This document shows, one piece after another, positions 15,216 to 15,238 of a stretch of 15,238 nt of DNA. Source of the stretch: a bacterium (lineage in GTDB: Bacteria > Ratteibacteria > UBA8468 > B48-G9 > JAFGKM01); assembly GCA_035370465.1 (NCBI GenBank), contig DAOOVW010000038.1:1-15238 (forward strand), given 5' to 3'. Within the stretch, counting starts at the first letter, position 1; each line of letters begins with the position of its first letter. The notes beneath the pieces were generated by a model. That model saw only the letters and a program-made list of their open reading frames with translations. It was not told where the DNA came from and made no database searches. The translations under genes and the position numbers were made by a program.

Positions 15216-15238
15216 TTTTATATCTCTCTTAAAATCCC

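Overview
The window is a dense, strongly A+T-rich bacterial chromosome segment. Ten of the eleven protein genes with a supported start on the minus strand side form co-directional, tightly packed runs (an eleventh minus-strand gene is at the right edge), and one small gene is on the plus strand. Shine-Dalgarno (SD) sites of the GGAGG type, a bacterial PrmC, a bifunctional RibF and a Sec-type signal peptide all indicate a bacterium. Proteins are rich in Lys, Glu and Ile, as in many low-GC anaerobes and thermophiles. The mix of pyruvate phosphate dikinase, a GH4 glycosidase, a GH28-like protein, a creatininase-family enzyme and a TPR/HEAT protein would suit an uncultured lineage such as Omnitrophota/Ratteibacteria, but that placement is a guess.

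Right to left, following minus-strand transcription: at 13330-15171 lies a large exported protein with TPR, collagen-like, HEAT-like and coiled-coil parts. It converges on a small plus-strand gene (12954-13277) encoding a one-span membrane protein whose whole tail is made of 11-residue repeats. A 153-bp divergent control region separates that gene from prmC. It holds a good promoter facing each way and a perfect 21-bp palindrome almost exactly midway between them.

Run A (12800 to 9759) is prmC, an alpha/beta-hydrolase of the acetyl-xylan-esterase type and an iron-type alcohol dehydrogenase, with gaps of 2 and 1 nt. After a 177-bp gap with a candidate promoter, run B (9581 to 4510) is a GH28-like beta-helix protein, a creatininase-family amidohydrolase, an AIM24/TIGR00266 protein, ribF and a metallophosphoesterase-PHP fusion, with gaps of 2, 13, 3 and -4 nt. 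Run C (4442 to 436) has its own promoter overlapping the stop codon of run B, and contains pyruvate phosphate dikinase and a GH4 alpha-galactosidase-like enzyme 11 nt apart.

The left edge (1-391) is not empty: it holds an inactivated transposase gene of the IS4/IS1634 type with an internal deletion, an in-frame stop and a probable frameshift.

Functionally, the cytosolic glycosidases (GH4, GH28-like), the esterase and the alcohol dehydrogenase suggest use of imported, partly esterified plant- or algal-type oligosaccharides, with pyruvate phosphate dikinase linking glycolysis and gluconeogenesis. RibF and PrmC are housekeeping genes lying inside these runs. No CRISPR array, tRNA, rRNA or convincing riboswitch is visible. 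The least conventional loci are the hendecad membrane protein with its symmetric control region, the exported collagen/TPR/HEAT scaffold and the double-phosphoesterase fusion.
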